Shown: positions 10,387-19,467 of the stretch, piece after piece
Layout of the letters: every line of letters starts with the position of its first letter
Position numbering within the stretch: the first letter of the stretch is position 1
Assembly (NCBI RefSeq): GCF_029894165.1
Contig: NZ_JARXXU010000001.1
Span: 186,001-250,000 of the forward strand
Reading direction: 5' to 3'
Source of the DNA: Aurantimicrobium minutum
Lineage (GTDB): Bacteria > Actinomycetota > Actinomycetes > Actinomycetales > Microbacteriaceae
Length of the DNA stretch: 64,000 bases
Translations under genes and position numbers: made by a program
The notes under the pieces: model-generated
Told to the model about the DNA's origin: nothing
What the model saw: only the letters and a program-made list of their open reading frames with translations
The model's database searches: none

Positions 10387-11859
10387 TCAGCTTCGCCGTG
10401 CAACGAAGATACATAATGTTCCGAGCCCAAAGAGCAGACCAATCACACCAAATGGCACGTTATTCCCCGTGGCAGCAAGTACTTCCGGGGTGGATGCGTG
10501 CGTACTCCCGGAAACTGTCGTGCCTCCCGTGGAACCCAAACTTGAACTGGGAGCCAAACTGAGGCTCGAACCAGAAGAAGGTGAGGAAACTCCGAATTGG
10601 ATAATCACCTGTGCAGGCGATGTAGCAGTGGCGTCTACAGTTCCCGCCATGGAGAACGAGCCGTAGCTTCCGACGAGGCTCGCCCCGATGGGATAGGCAG
10701 CGCCTGCTCCGCTCCCAAATCCAGAGCCTGCGTTCAATACGGTGCCCCCAGAAGAGGGAACCAGAACAGAGCTACTCGAATTCCAGCTTCGAATGGCTGC
10801 TGAGGTAGTACCGAAGGAAGTCGCCGTTAAGGATCCGCCGGTGACGTTCAGGGTGCTAGCGACTGGATACCCAATCCACAAAGCATTGGAATTACTCAAG
10901 ATTGCAGTTGCAGTAACGGTTCCACCTGAAAGGGTATTGGTCGCGCCGATGAAATATATCGCTGGTGACCCCACGACATCGAGCGTTCCTCCCGACATAT
11001 CAAATGTTCCCTCGCCGCTTCCCCCGACAATCATTCCGTAGCTTCCCGGGCTAGGCAGAGTTGTCAGAGAGCCTCCCGTCATAATGAAGCTTTTTACTTT
11101 CTGCCCGGACCAACCGCCGCCAATCGCTGCGGTACCACTACCGCCCGCAGTAGCTACAATCGTGCCCCCGTTTATCGTGACTACCCCGCCACTACGAGAC
11201 CATCCGCCTCCGATAGCTGACCCACCAGAACCAGCAGTTGCAGTGACAGTCCCCCCATTAATGGTGATGTTCCCGGCTTTTCGATGGCTACCTCCACCAA
11301 TAGCAGCAGACCAATTCCCCCCTTGCGCATTGATCACGCCGCCATTAATGGTGATGTTTCCTGTTGTGGGGATCTGGTTGCTTTGCGCATAAGAGTTTGA
11401 ATCCCCGCCAATACCTGCACCACCGGTTATTCCGTTTGTAGCTCCGGTTACAGTGAGTGAGCCTCCGCCTGTTGCGTCAATCTGAAATGTCGAATCGCTG
11501 GGAACAGTAATTCCTGCCAATGCCCAGTTAGCGAGTGTTGTGGGTGTTTTGATTGCGGTGACGCTCAGATCAAATCCTGAAAGATCCAGAGTGACATTTG
11601 CGGCAGCGGGGATGGTGAGGTTACCTCCGGTCACTACGTCATTTGTAGGACCAATGATGGTCGCACCCAAACAGATAGTTGTCCCTGCGTTCGTTGCCGC
11701 GGCAAATGCACTTTGTAAATCAACAAAGGTTGACGGTGAACTGTCACACGTCGTCGCCGAAGCCGGAGCTACAATTCCGAAGCTGTTCCCTATGCCGATC
11801 CCGGTGCAGAGAGCTAGGAGGGCAAAAACCCGCGCCATGTGTGGGCGTGACAGACGCAT
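10387..11859 (-). CDS. LAxTG-anchored repetitive surface protein
   Basis: A 490-aa secreted protein. It has a signal peptide (positively charged start, hydrophobic core, PASA cleavage region near residue 35), a long Gly/Thr/Ser-rich body, and a C-terminal sorting signal: LAATG, a hydrophobic helix and the tail ARRS. The body has repeats of the type ITINGGTVTATAGSGG followed by SAIGGGW (about residues 165-270), typical of beta-helical surface proteins. Class E sortases of high-GC Actinobacteria recognise LAxTG (established), so it is probably attached to peptidoglycan. It lies just upstream of a two-component system on the same strand, which could regulate it. Its function may be adhesion or cell-surface coating. 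Confidence 0.8.
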   Translation of the reverse strand: MRLSRPHMARVFALLALCTGIGIGNSFGIVAPASATTCDSSPSTFVDLQSAFAAATNAGTTICLGATIIGPTNDVVTGGNLTIPAAANVTLDLSGFDLSVTAIKTPTTLANWALAGITVPSDSTFQIDATGGGSLTVTGATNGITGGAGIGGDSNSYAQSNQIPTTGNITINGGVINAQGGNWSAAIGGGSHRKAGNITINGGTVTATAGSGGSAIGGGWSRSGGVVTINGGTIVATAGGSGTAAIGGGWSGQKVKSFIMTGGSLTTLPSPGSYGMIVGGSGEGTFDMSGGTLDVVGSPAIYFIGATNTLSGGTVTATAILSNSNALWIGYPVASTLNVTGGSLTATSFGTTSAAIRSWNSSSSVLVPSSGGTVLNAGSGFGSGAGAAYPIGASLVGSYGSFSMAGTVDATATSPAQVIIQFGVSSPSSGSSLSLAPSSSLGSTGGTTVSGSTHASTPEVLAATGNNVPFGVIGLLFGLGTLCIFVARRS

Positions 11860-12010
11860 AAATTACCTGACTCTAGGGATGTCAAAAACATTCTCAGAAT
11901 AGGGTTGGCCCCGTGGCTCACTGGGGTCAATGTTCGCTCCAGCGACAGCGTCGACAAGTACCCGATATTTGAGTCGGAAAAAGTGTCTATTTGAGGGCGA
12001 AAAACAAAAA

Positions 12011-12042
12011 ACACCCCATTACTGTTTCCAGTAATCAGGTGT
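12011..12042 (-). terminator. Intrinsic terminator after tRNA-Tyr
   Basis: An imperfect hairpin: 7-bp upper stem (ATTACTG/CAGTAAT, loop TTTC) and 5-bp lower stem (ACACC/GGTGT) with a 2-on-1 nt bulge. On the minus strand it is followed by a T-rich run, as expected for rho-independent termination of the tRNA transcript. Confidence 0.75.
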
Positions 12043-12064
12043 CTGAAGTGTGAATAACTTCACA

Positions 12065-12149
12065 TGGTGGCGTGTGAGGGATTCGAACCCCCGAATGCTG
12101 AGCAGTCTGATTTACAGTCAGATCCCTTTGGCCGCTTGGGTAACACGCC
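12065..12149 (-). tRNA. tRNA-Tyr (anticodon GUA)
   Basis: 85 nt including an encoded 3' CCA. Acceptor arms GGCGTGT and ACACGCC pair perfectly, with discriminator A. The anticodon loop reads CTGTAAATC (anticodon GTA) with a 5-bp stem, the T-loop is GTTCGAATC, and there is a long variable arm, as expected for the class II tRNAs (Leu, Ser and bacterial Tyr). A terminator follows. Confidence 0.95.
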
Positions 12150-12225
12150 ATCGCCGTCATCACAATTTCTCATGACTCAGTGCCCCTCAACAATACCGGG
12201 GCAAGGCGATAGTTGAAAATCGGTG

Positions 12226-13002
12226 TTAGTTGCTGGTTGCTACGGGAGCGGCACGGGCGTATTCGTTGGCCTTATCTGCCACGTCCTGCATATATTGGGG
12301 CACCTGGTTATAGGAGAAGATGGCATCCTGCCACCCCTGCACGGTGGAGAGATTTCCTCCCGAGAAGCACAGATACCGCCCCGCAGCAAGGACAGAATCG
12401 TCAATGTTTTGACCGTCTTCATTGCCGTCATTGTTTCCGTCGCTGTGCCACGCGGCCCAGGTGGGAGGAACAATCTGCATAGGTCCCACAGCCCGGTCAA
12501 ACTCGGCGGTGCCGTCAAAGTTTCCGTCATCAAAATCGGGTAGTGCTTGCGTGTTGTTGGTGCCATCGAGAGGAATGCCAAAGATGGGTTCACTCATGTT
12601 CCCATCGGGAAGAATCTTCCCGCCAAAAATAGTCCCGTGGTGCGATTCCACCCAGCCAATACCTGCCAAAGTGTTCCACGACAAATGGCAGTCGGGCTTC
12701 ACGACGGAGAGCCCTATCGCCACTCCGGCATAGGCGGTGAGTGCGCGTTCGGGAATGCCGGTTTTCTGTGCTGTGTCTTTTACCCAGGCAGGATCAGGGA
12801 GTTCAGCGATAGGACTGTGTGCTAATTGATCAAGCGTCAGATCTGCCGCATGGGGCGGATCTGGAAGGGCAGGAGCGAATGCCCCGCCCAGGCCGGAGTC
12901 CTGGGCTGCATTCGAACACGAGACAAAGCCCCAGGTGGCAAGGCCGAGCACCACGAGCAGAATAATCAGCGCGCGGTTCCGTCGTACTTTTCGTGAAGCC
13001 AT
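12226..13002 (-). CDS. Lytic transglycosylase-like protein
   Basis: A 258-aa exported protein. A basic N-terminus is followed by one hydrophobic helix (residues about 10-28) ending in FVSCSN, possibly a weak lipobox, so it is either membrane-anchored or a lipoprotein. The catalytic domain shows LAGIGWVESHHG with the glutamate expected for a goose-type lysozyme or transglycosylase, and RAVGPMQIVPPTWAAW plus IDDSVLAAGRYLC, all hallmarks of actinobacterial lytic murein transglycosylases. It would cleave glycan strands of peptidoglycan during growth. GGAGG lies 4 nt before the ATG at 13002. It is divergent from yajQ. Confidence 0.88.
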   Translation of the reverse strand: MASRKVRRNRALIILLVVLGLATWGFVSCSNAAQDSGLGGAFAPALPDPPHAADLTLDQLAHSPIAELPDPAWVKDTAQKTGIPERALTAYAGVAIGLSVVKPDCHLSWNTLAGIGWVESHHGTIFGGKILPDGNMSEPIFGIPLDGTNNTQALPDFDDGNFDGTAEFDRAVGPMQIVPPTWAAWHSDGNNDGNEDGQNIDDSVLAAGRYLCFSGGNLSTVQGWQDAIFSYNQVPQYMQDVADKANEYARAAPVATSN

Positions 13003-13067
13003 CTGCCTCCATTCTGCGGGTGGCCCCTGACAATTCGCCGAAGGCAAGCTGCGGATAACATGGATGC

Positions 13068-13556
13068 ATGGCTGATTCATCATTTGACGTAGTAAGCAAG
13101 GTCGACAAAATGGAGACCGATAACGCCCTCAACCAGGCAATCAAAGAGGTTGAACAGCGTTACGACTTCAAGAACGTGGGCGCCTCCATTGAATGGAGTG
13201 GTGAGAAGGTCCTCATGAAGGCCAACTCCGAAGAACGTGTGAAGGCAATCCTCGAAGTGTTCGAAGCAAAGCTCATCAAGCGCGGTATTTCTCTGCGCAG
13301 CCTAGACGCCGGTGACCCCTTCCCCTCGGGTAAAGAATTCCGCATCGAAGCCAAGATGAAGGAAGGCATCGACCAAGAGAATGCCAAGAAGGTAACCAAG
13401 CTGATTCGCGACGAAGGCCCCAAGTCGGTCAAGTCGCAGATCCAGGGAGATGAAGTTCGCGTCTCGTCTAAGAGCCGTGACGATCTCCAGGCCACGATGG
13501 CGCTGCTCAAGGGTGCAGACCTTCCGGTTGCGCTCCAGTTTGTGAACTTCCGATAA
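13068..13556 (+). CDS. YajQ family nucleotide-binding protein
   Basis: A 162-aa protein that matches the YajQ (UPF0234) family over its whole length, from [20 protein letters not shown] to [12 protein letters not shown]. The fold is two RRM-like domains. Family members bind nucleotides; in some proteobacteria YajQ-like proteins bind cyclic di-GMP and act on transcription (established for Xanthomonas and Pseudomonas), which is notable because a diguanylate cyclase is encoded at 32416-33258. No function is proven in Actinobacteria. A TAACAT box ends 6 nt before the ATG, so the mRNA may be leaderless. A strong terminator follows. Confidence 0.92.
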   Translation: MADSSFDVVSKVDKMETDNALNQAIKEVEQRYDFKNVGASIEWSGEKVLMKANSEERVKAILEVFEAKLIKRGISLRSLDAGDPFPSGKEFRIEAKMKEGIDQENAKKVTKLIRDEGPKSVKSQIQGDEVRVSSKSRDDLQATMALLKGADLPVALQFVNFR

Positions 13557-13571
13557 CTCCAGAACATATAC

Positions 13572-13602
13572 ACAATGCCCACCTGTTTCAGGTGGGCATT
13601 GT
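13572..13602. terminator. Bidirectional hairpin terminator
   Basis: A perfect 13-bp stem (arm ACAATGCCCACCT) with a 5-nt loop sits between the convergent yajQ gene and the carboxylesterase gene, so it can serve both. Confidence 0.85.
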
Positions 13603-13610
13603 CGTTATGG

Positions 13611-15191
13611 CTATTTGAAGCCGAGAATCTCTTCGCCCCAGGCTTTGCGAATCTCACCGTCGGGGTCGTTCTCAATCGTGTCGGTGCCGTTGATAATCAG
13701 CGTGGTGCGAGTGTGCTCGTCATAGCCTGGCCAGCTGAGCTCCAGCCCCGTGTCCGTGTCAGTTGTGACCGGGTTGGTGGTTCTGGCAAAACTGAGCCAA
13801 CGCGCCATGATGCGGCGTGAAATTTCTTTGGCCTCTTTCAGGCCGCCGAGACGGAACTGCAGAGCTTTCTTTTCCGAGAGCTTGTCAGGAAGTGTGCCAA
13901 AGACGTAAGGAAGTTCGGTGGCATGGCTCGCGCCGATGCCCAGCAGCTTCATGAGTGGTGGGGCTTGGTCAAACCGATACATCCATGTGGGGGCAACCCG
14001 TGAGTGAGCCTCCGCCACCCAAATCGAGGGCATCCGGAAACCTGCATCGCGCGAGATTTCCATGGCACCCTTTTGTTTCGGGAATTCGGGATAGGCCGCA
14101 ATGATGTCGGCTTCGGACCCCTTGAGTGCCGGGTTGTCTTTGGCCACAAGTTCGAACATCTCATCGATAGCGGACTCGCTGATCGGCATGAGGGGTGACT
14201 TCATCATCTTGAACAGCGCAGCCTCATCATGATTGGTTCCGATGATGAGGGGAACCTTGTGTTGTTTACCCGCACGGAATGCGGCCACGGGATACCCAGG
14301 AATAAGATCCCCATCGACCACGGGCGCGAACGCAACGGTACCGGGGGCGGTTGTGGCCACGTGATTGAGTAAGTTCGTGGTCTGTGTGGCCAACGTGACC
14401 GCATCAATTTCACGCAAGCGCTGTGCGGCATCCTTGGCTTCGACACCAATGAGATCGAGATAGGCCTGAGCGACTCCAGCGGCACGCTCGGGCTTATAAA
14501 CACTGGTTGCGGGAGAGCTCTCTGCAATGGCCTTGTGGAACAGTCCCTCCGCCACGGGCATTGTCATGAGCGTGGTGACACAACCGGCACCGGCAGATTC
14601 GCCAAACACCGTCACGTCGTCAGGGTTGCCACCAAAGGCTGCGATGTTGTCCTTCACCCACGTGAGGGCGAGCACGATATCGCGCATGCCCAGGTTGGAA
14701 TCGAAGGGGTCAGCGGGGTCACTGAACGAGGTGAAATCCAACCACCCGAGGGCGCCCAAACGATAGTTGATGGTGACAACAATGACATCACCCGACTCGG
14801 CGAGCGCGCGTCCGTTATAGACCGCTTGTGCAGAGAAACCGATGAAGTAGGCGCCGCCGTGAATCCAGAACATCACCGGACGCGGACGGGTGTCGCCGTG
14901 CGCTCGGGGCGGTGCCCAGATGTTGAGGTTCAAGCAGTCTTCGTTGATCTCAACACCCACGGGTAGTGGAATCACTTTGGTGGGTTCTTGTGGCGCAGCA
15001 CTGCCGAACTCGAGGGCGTCCCGCACACCTTCCCAGGGCTGGGCAGGAAGGGGCGCTTTCAACCGCAGCGGCCCCACGGGCGGGGTTGCATAGGGGATGC
15101 CGAGCCAACGGTGAGTGTTCCCGTCGTGTGCACCACGGACAACACCGGTTGTTGTCGTGACGAGGAGGGTGGGGTCTGCGAAAGCGTCCAT
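13611..15191 (-). CDS. Type B carboxylesterase
   Basis: A 526-aa alpha/beta hydrolase of the carboxylesterase type B family. The oxyanion motif is WIHGGAYFIG (near residue 108), the nucleophile elbow is FGESAGAGCV (Ser near residue 194), the acidic residue lies in the GTNHDEAALF region (about 317) and the catalytic His is probably in GIGASHATELPYVFG (near 420). Full length for the family. It hydrolyses carboxylic esters in the cytoplasm; no signal peptide is visible. It is 3 bp downstream of a second hydrolase gene on the same strand and the two are likely co-transcribed. Confidence 0.93.
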   Translation of the reverse strand: MDAFADPTLLVTTTTGVVRGAHDGNTHRWLGIPYATPPVGPLRLKAPLPAQPWEGVRDALEFGSAAPQEPTKVIPLPVGVEINEDCLNLNIWAPPRAHGDTRPRPVMFWIHGGAYFIGFSAQAVYNGRALAESGDVIVVTINYRLGALGWLDFTSFSDPADPFDSNLGMRDIVLALTWVKDNIAAFGGNPDDVTVFGESAGAGCVTTLMTMPVAEGLFHKAIAESSPATSVYKPERAAGVAQAYLDLIGVEAKDAAQRLREIDAVTLATQTTNLLNHVATTAPGTVAFAPVVDGDLIPGYPVAAFRAGKQHKVPLIIGTNHDEAALFKMMKSPLMPISESAIDEMFELVAKDNPALKGSEADIIAAYPEFPKQKGAMEISRDAGFRMPSIWVAEAHSRVAPTWMYRFDQAPPLMKLLGIGASHATELPYVFGTLPDKLSEKKALQFRLGGLKEAKEISRRIMARWLSFARTTNPVTTDTDTGLELSWPGYDEHTRTTLIINGTDTIENDPDGEIRKAWGEEILGFK

Positions 15192-15194
15192 GGC

Positions 15195-16223
15195 TTAAAG
15201 GTATGCCCTCAGCCACCTCGTGAGCTCAGAGAAAGCCTTCAGCCGAATTGGCCGGGCTGACAACACAACATCGTGCATCGCGTTTTCGATGCGAGAAAGG
15301 GTGACGAGCTTGCCCAGGTTATGCACACGGGCAGCCACAATCTTCACGTCAATGGCGACGTCAGCGCGCATCATGTCCTCACTCCAGCGAGGAACTAACA
15401 AGCTGCGGGTGGAGAGCCAGGTGAAGACGGGCGCCTGGATATCTAGCCCTGCTGCAACGTGTGCGTGTCCAGTCAGAATCGCGTTCAGCCATGCGGGTCG
15501 AACAGGGAAGCCATGCTCGGGGCGCCAATCGTAGTTAAATTCCCACTCGCCGCTCTTGTGCTTATCCACTGCTCGGGAATAGAAACCAAAATCAATACTG
15601 GGCATGGTCGTCTTGGGGTTGATCTTGGTTCCTGCCCGCAGTACAGGTGCCACAAGTGCCCGCGCTGCCGCCGTGAGTTGATACTCCAGCCAGGGGCTGT
15701 TGAGCACAAGAACTGTGAAGCGGCCGGGGTTGCGATCAGCCCAGAGGCTGAAGATGAGACCGCCGGTGGAGTGCCCCATCAGCACAAGCTTGCGTCCAGC
15801 TTGAACAGCATGGTCGTGTCCCGAGGCACGAGTGCCATGCCCGATGGATTCCAGGGCAGCTTCGATGTCTTCGTCGTAGTCCGCGAGGTTGTCAATGAAA
15901 CCTTCAGACTGACCTGGCCGCAGACTTCGACCATATTTGCGCAGATCGAGCGCATAGAACTGTGCGCCCTGTGACCGCCAATAGGCAGCCAGATTCTTTT
16001 GGAAGAAGTAGTCCGACCAGCCGTGCACATAGAGAACATCTGTGTTCGTGGCGACAAGGCTCTGCTTCTTCATCAGACGTGAAAAGAAGGAGGGTACGGG
16101 AGGTGCGGCGGCCTTGACCAGCGTCGCAACGACCGGTCCTTCCGAATCGGGCTTCAGCTCGAGGGTGGCCTGCAAGAACCCCTCGCCCAGAACATCGGGG
16201 GACCACTGCACCGACGAATTCAT
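15195..16223 (-). CDS. Alpha/beta hydrolase (lysophospholipase-like)
   Basis: A 342-aa alpha/beta hydrolase. The core strand VLYVHGWSDYFFQKNLAAYW (about residues 63-82), the monoacylglycerol-lipase-like region LDLRKYGRSLRPGQ, the nucleophile elbow LMGHSTGGLI (Ser near residue 151) and the catalytic His in NAMHDVVLS (near 313) are all in order. This pattern is typical of serine aminopeptidase S33/lysophospholipase-like hydrolases that act on small lipid or aromatic esters. The substrate is unknown. It is the first gene of a two-gene unit with the type B carboxylesterase, 3 bp apart. Confidence 0.88.
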   Translation of the reverse strand: MNSSVQWSPDVLGEGFLQATLELKPDSEGPVVATLVKAAAPPVPSFFSRLMKKQSLVATNTDVLYVHGWSDYFFQKNLAAYWRSQGAQFYALDLRKYGRSLRPGQSEGFIDNLADYDEDIEAALESIGHGTRASGHDHAVQAGRKLVLMGHSTGGLIFSLWADRNPGRFTVLVLNSPWLEYQLTAAARALVAPVLRAGTKINPKTTMPSIDFGFYSRAVDKHKSGEWEFNYDWRPEHGFPVRPAWLNAILTGHAHVAAGLDIQAPVFTWLSTRSLLVPRWSEDMMRADVAIDVKIVAARVHNLGKLVTLSRIENAMHDVVLSARPIRLKAFSELTRWLRAYL

Positions 16224-16338
16224 ATTTCCATTGTGACGGACGAACTATGTGTTGTGTGGGAGTGAACTGACCTAATAGCATCACAGATGAGGGAATCCTC
16301 AGCATATTTGGCTGCGAACTACCTATTTCGATAGTAAA

Positions 16339-16352
16339 AGTGTTGAAACACT
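16339..16352. promoter_or_regulatory. Palindrome upstream of aminotransferase pair
   Basis: AGTGTTGAAACACT is a 6-2-6 inverted repeat located 30 bp before the first aminotransferase start. Its size and place suit a dimeric repressor operator, but no regulator is encoded next to it. Confidence 0.45.
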
Positions 16353-16381
16353 ACTTATTTCGTATCCACAAAGGAATTGTG

Positions 16382-17737
16382 ATGATCGATAGAAACCGAC
16401 TCGCTGAACTGTTCGAGCGCGAACGCGCAACGTTTACTGCCGCCCGGCCAAAGTCTCAGGCGGCCTATGACAACGCAACCCATCTGTTTGGGCGCGTTCC
16501 CATGACCTGGATGAACAAGAAAGCCGGCGGATTCCCCATCTATCTCGATCGCGCCAAAGGTAACCGCGTGTGGGACATTGACGGGCACGAATACATTGAC
16601 TTCGCTCTTGGAGACACCGGTTCCATGGCCGGCCACTCCAACCCCGATGTGGTGGCAGCGATTGAGAAGCGCATTAACGAGCAGGGCGGCTTGACCACGA
16701 TGCTCCCCACCGAAGATGCCGAGTGGGTGGGAGCGGAACTCTCCCGTCGCTTTGGTATGGATAAGTGGAGCTTCTCGCTGACCGCCACCGATGCCAATCG
16801 CTGGGCGATTCGTTTGGTCCGTGCCCTCACCGGTCGCAGCAAGATATTGTTCCACTCCTACTGCTATCACGGCTCAGTGGACGAGTCCCTCATTGTGGTG
16901 GGGCCCGATGGTCACGGCATGAGCCGTCCCGGTAACGTCGGCGAACCGGTCGACGTGACCGTCACCAGCCGGGTAGCCGAGTTCAATGATCTCGAGATGC
17001 TGGAGCGAGAACTTGCTCACGGTGATGTGGCAGCCGTACTCATTGAGCCTGCACTGACCAACATCGGCATCGTACTTCCCGATCCCGGCTATCACGAGGG
17101 TGTTCGTGCCCTGACGCGGAAATATGGAACGCTGCTCATCATTGATGAGACCCACACCTTCTCCGCAGGCCCGGGAGGAATGACCCAGCGCGATAACCTC
17201 GAGCCCGACATCGTCATTATTGGTAAGTCCATTGCCGGGGGTATTCCGACCGGCGCCTATGGCCTCAGTGCTGATTTTGCGGAGAAAGCCCTAGCTCGCA
17301 CCGACCTCGACCTGGTCGACATGGGTGGCGTGGGTGGAACTCTGGCGGGTAACCCGCTCTCGGTTGCCGCTATGCGTGCAACGCTGGAGAACGTGCTCAC
17401 CGAAGAAGCATTCGACCACATGATCGCCACCGCCACCGTGTTCAACGACGGTGTGCAGGAGCTGTTCGACAGGTATGACCTGCCGTGGTCGATCAACCAG
17501 CTGGGAGCCCGTGCGGAGTATCGCTTCGCGAAGCCCTATCCCGTGAATGGCACTGAGGCGAACGCTGCGGCCGATGGTGAACTCGAGGACTTTCTGCATC
17601 TTTACCTCGCCAACCGAGGCATCTTGCTCACTCCGTTCCACAACATGGCGCTGATGTGCCCGACCACGACGGTGGCGGATGTGGAAAAACACCACGACGT
17701 CTTTGAACAAGCAATTAAAGAACTGTTGGGAAAATAA
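16382..17737 (+). CDS. Class III aminotransferase, glutamate-1-semialdehyde aminomutase-like
   Basis: A 451-aa PLP-dependent fold-type I enzyme. Recognisable are the phosphate-contact region ATDANRWAIRLVRALTGR, the Asp that binds the pyridine nitrogen in LLIIDETHTF, and the Schiff-base lysine Lys282 in IIGKSIAGGIPTGAYG. The sequence resembles glutamate-1-semialdehyde 2,1-aminomutases (hemL) but has SLTATDANRW in place of the usual NSGTEA-type motif, so it is more likely a divergent transaminase than the haem enzyme. AAAGGA lies 6 nt before the ATG. A second class III enzyme starts 5 bp downstream, suggesting that the two act on the same amine or amino acid. Confidence 0.85.
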   Translation: MIDRNRLAELFERERATFTAARPKSQAAYDNATHLFGRVPMTWMNKKAGGFPIYLDRAKGNRVWDIDGHEYIDFALGDTGSMAGHSNPDVVAAIEKRINEQGGLTTMLPTEDAEWVGAELSRRFGMDKWSFSLTATDANRWAIRLVRALTGRSKILFHSYCYHGSVDESLIVVGPDGHGMSRPGNVGEPVDVTVTSRVAEFNDLEMLERELAHGDVAAVLIEPALTNIGIVLPDPGYHEGVRALTRKYGTLLIIDETHTFSAGPGGMTQRDNLEPDIVIIGKSIAGGIPTGAYGLSADFAEKALARTDLDLVDMGGVGGTLAGNPLSVAAMRATLENVLTEEAFDHMIATATVFNDGVQELFDRYDLPWSINQLGARAEYRFAKPYPVNGTEANAAADGELEDFLHLYLANRGILLTPFHNMALMCPTTTVADVEKHHDVFEQAIKELLGK

Positions 17738-17742
17738 GGACC

Positions 17743-19068
17743 ATGAGCGACTCTCCCCTGATGCACCCTGCCGACAACGCGACCGTCCGGGAAGCAGACA
17801 CCGGCAATGTCTTCCACTCCTGGTCTGCCCAGGGAACCCTAGCGCCCTTCGTCATTGCTGGCGGTCAAGGTGCCCATGTGTGGGACTACGAAGGCAACAC
17901 TTTCCTCGACTTCTCCTCCATGCTGGTCAACGTCAATATTGGCCACCAGCACCCCAAGGTGATTGAGGCCATCAAGGCACAGGCAGACATTCTGACCACC
18001 GTCGCGCCCGCACACGCGAACAATGTTCGCGCGATGGCGGCGCAAAAGATTCTCGCTCACGCACCGAAAGGCTTCGAGAAAATTTTCTTCACCAATGGTG
18101 GGGCGGACGCGAATGAGAACGCGATCCGAATGGCACGGTTATATACCGGCCGCGACAAAGTCATCTCCTTCTATCGTTCGTATCACGGCAACACCGGGGC
18201 GGCGATTGTTTCCACTGGGGACTGGCGTCGTATCCCGAACGAATATGCCCGAGGACACAAACACGTATTTGGCCCCTACCTCTACCGATCGGAATACTGG
18301 GCAACGACTCCTGAGCAGGAGAGTGAACGTGCTCTGCATTTCCTCGAGCGCACGATTCAAGCAGAAGGCCCTGCAAGCATTGCCGCCTTCTTGATTGAAT
18401 CCGTTCCGGGCACCGCCGGCATCTTGACTCCCCCACCCGGATATCTCCAGGGCGTGCGCGCTCTGGCGGACAAATACGGCATCGTGCTCATCCTGGATGA
18501 GGTCATGGCAGGCTTTGGTCGCACCGGTGAGTGGTTCGCCTTCAACGCCTTCGATGTGGTTCCTGACCTCATAACTTTTGCCAAGGGCGTCAACTCTGGC
18601 TACATCCCTGTGGGAGGCGTGATCATCTCCAGTGAGATTGCCCACGCCTTTGATGAACGTGTCTTCCCCGGGGGTTTGACCTACTCTGGCCACCCGCTTG
18701 CGTGTGCGAGTATCGTCGCCACCATCGAAGCAATGGAAGACGAAAAGGTCGTCGAGAACTCCAAGCACATCGGCGAAAAGGTCCTGGGCCCTGGCCTCCG
18801 TGCACTCAAGGACAAGCACGCAGTGATCGGTGATGTTCGCGGCTCTGGCGTGTTCTGGGCCGTGGAGTTCGTCACGAACCGTGACACGAAAGAACCTGTG
18901 GATGCGGCCTGGATGGGCAAGCTCAAGGCTGCCCTGATGGCGCACAAGCTCTTGCCCTTCATGGCCGACAATCGCCTCCACGTCGTACCACCGTGTGTGG
19001 TCACCGAGGACGAGGCACGTGAAGGTCTCGCAATTATCGATTCCGTTCTGACGGAGCTTGTACACTAG
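17743..19068 (+). CDS. Class III aminotransferase (omega-transaminase type)
   Basis: A 441-aa PLP enzyme with the complete class III pattern: FTNGGADANENAIRMAR for cofactor phosphate binding, YRSYHGNTGAA with the aromatic stacking residue, LILDEVMAGFGRTGEWFA with the pyridine-N Asp, and Lys281 in LITFAKGVNSGYIPVGGV as the Schiff-base lysine. It transfers the amino group of an omega-amino acid or diamine to pyruvate or 2-oxoglutarate (family knowledge). It is likely co-transcribed with the preceding aminotransferase. The substrate is not deducible; pathways for beta-alanine, taurine or polyamines are possible. Confidence 0.9.
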   Translation: MSDSPLMHPADNATVREADTGNVFHSWSAQGTLAPFVIAGGQGAHVWDYEGNTFLDFSSMLVNVNIGHQHPKVIEAIKAQADILTTVAPAHANNVRAMAAQKILAHAPKGFEKIFFTNGGADANENAIRMARLYTGRDKVISFYRSYHGNTGAAIVSTGDWRRIPNEYARGHKHVFGPYLYRSEYWATTPEQESERALHFLERTIQAEGPASIAAFLIESVPGTAGILTPPPGYLQGVRALADKYGIVLILDEVMAGFGRTGEWFAFNAFDVVPDLITFAKGVNSGYIPVGGVIISSEIAHAFDERVFPGGLTYSGHPLACASIVATIEAMEDEKVVENSKHIGEKVLGPGLRALKDKHAVIGDVRGSGVFWAVEFVTNRDTKEPVDAAWMGKLKAALMAHKLLPFMADNRLHVVPPCVVTEDEAREGLAIIDSVLTELVH

Positions 19069-19086
19069 CCAGAATATTTGACTCCG

Positions 19087-19467
19087 TTACCGAGAAGATT
19101 GTGCCCAACTGGCTAATCGGGTGGCAATCTCGAGGTAGCGGAGTTCACCCGATGCAACACCGATGACAAATTCGTATGCCACGTCGTCTTCGAGTTCGAG
19201 ATAAATCCCGTTGAGAGCGTAAAAAGAAACAAGTGCTGCCCAACCGAGTCTTTTGTTTCCATCAACTAGTGGATGGTTCCCCACGATTGATTCCAAAAGT
19301 GCTGCACCTTTATCCGCAAGCATCGGGTAGGACTCAGCCCCAAAGACAACAGACTGAGGCCGCAGTGCTGCAGAATCGAGGAGGCCAACATCTCTCACCT
19401 CGAGGACGCCAAGTAACTGAGCTAGCTCGAGAAGATCTTCTGTGCTGAGGTACTTAACTTGGGTCAT
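19087..19467 (-). CDS. Doc/Fic-type toxin
   Basis: A 126-aa Doc-family protein. The active-site loop reads HPLVDGNKRLGW (residues about 74-85), matching the HxFx(D/N)GNKR motif of Doc, which phosphorylates EF-Tu and blocks translation (established for phage P1 Doc). The usual Phe is Leu here. The start of the gene overlaps the end of the antitoxin gene by 4 bp (ATGA), the normal order for phd/doc-like pairs. A convergent aminotransferase gene ends 18 bp away. The full motif suggests it is active. Confidence 0.9.
   Translation of the reverse strand: MTQVKYLSTEDLLELAQLLGVLEVRDVGLLDSAALRPQSVVFGAESYPMLADKGAALLESIVGNHPLVDGNKRLGWAALVSFYALNGIYLELEDDVAYEFVIGVASGELRYLEIATRLASWAQSSR

Noticed and set aside
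16382-17737. Assignment as hemL (glutamate-1-semialdehyde aminomutase)
   Set aside because: The cofactor loop is changed and the gene is paired with another transaminase rather than with haem genes, so only the superfamily is supported.
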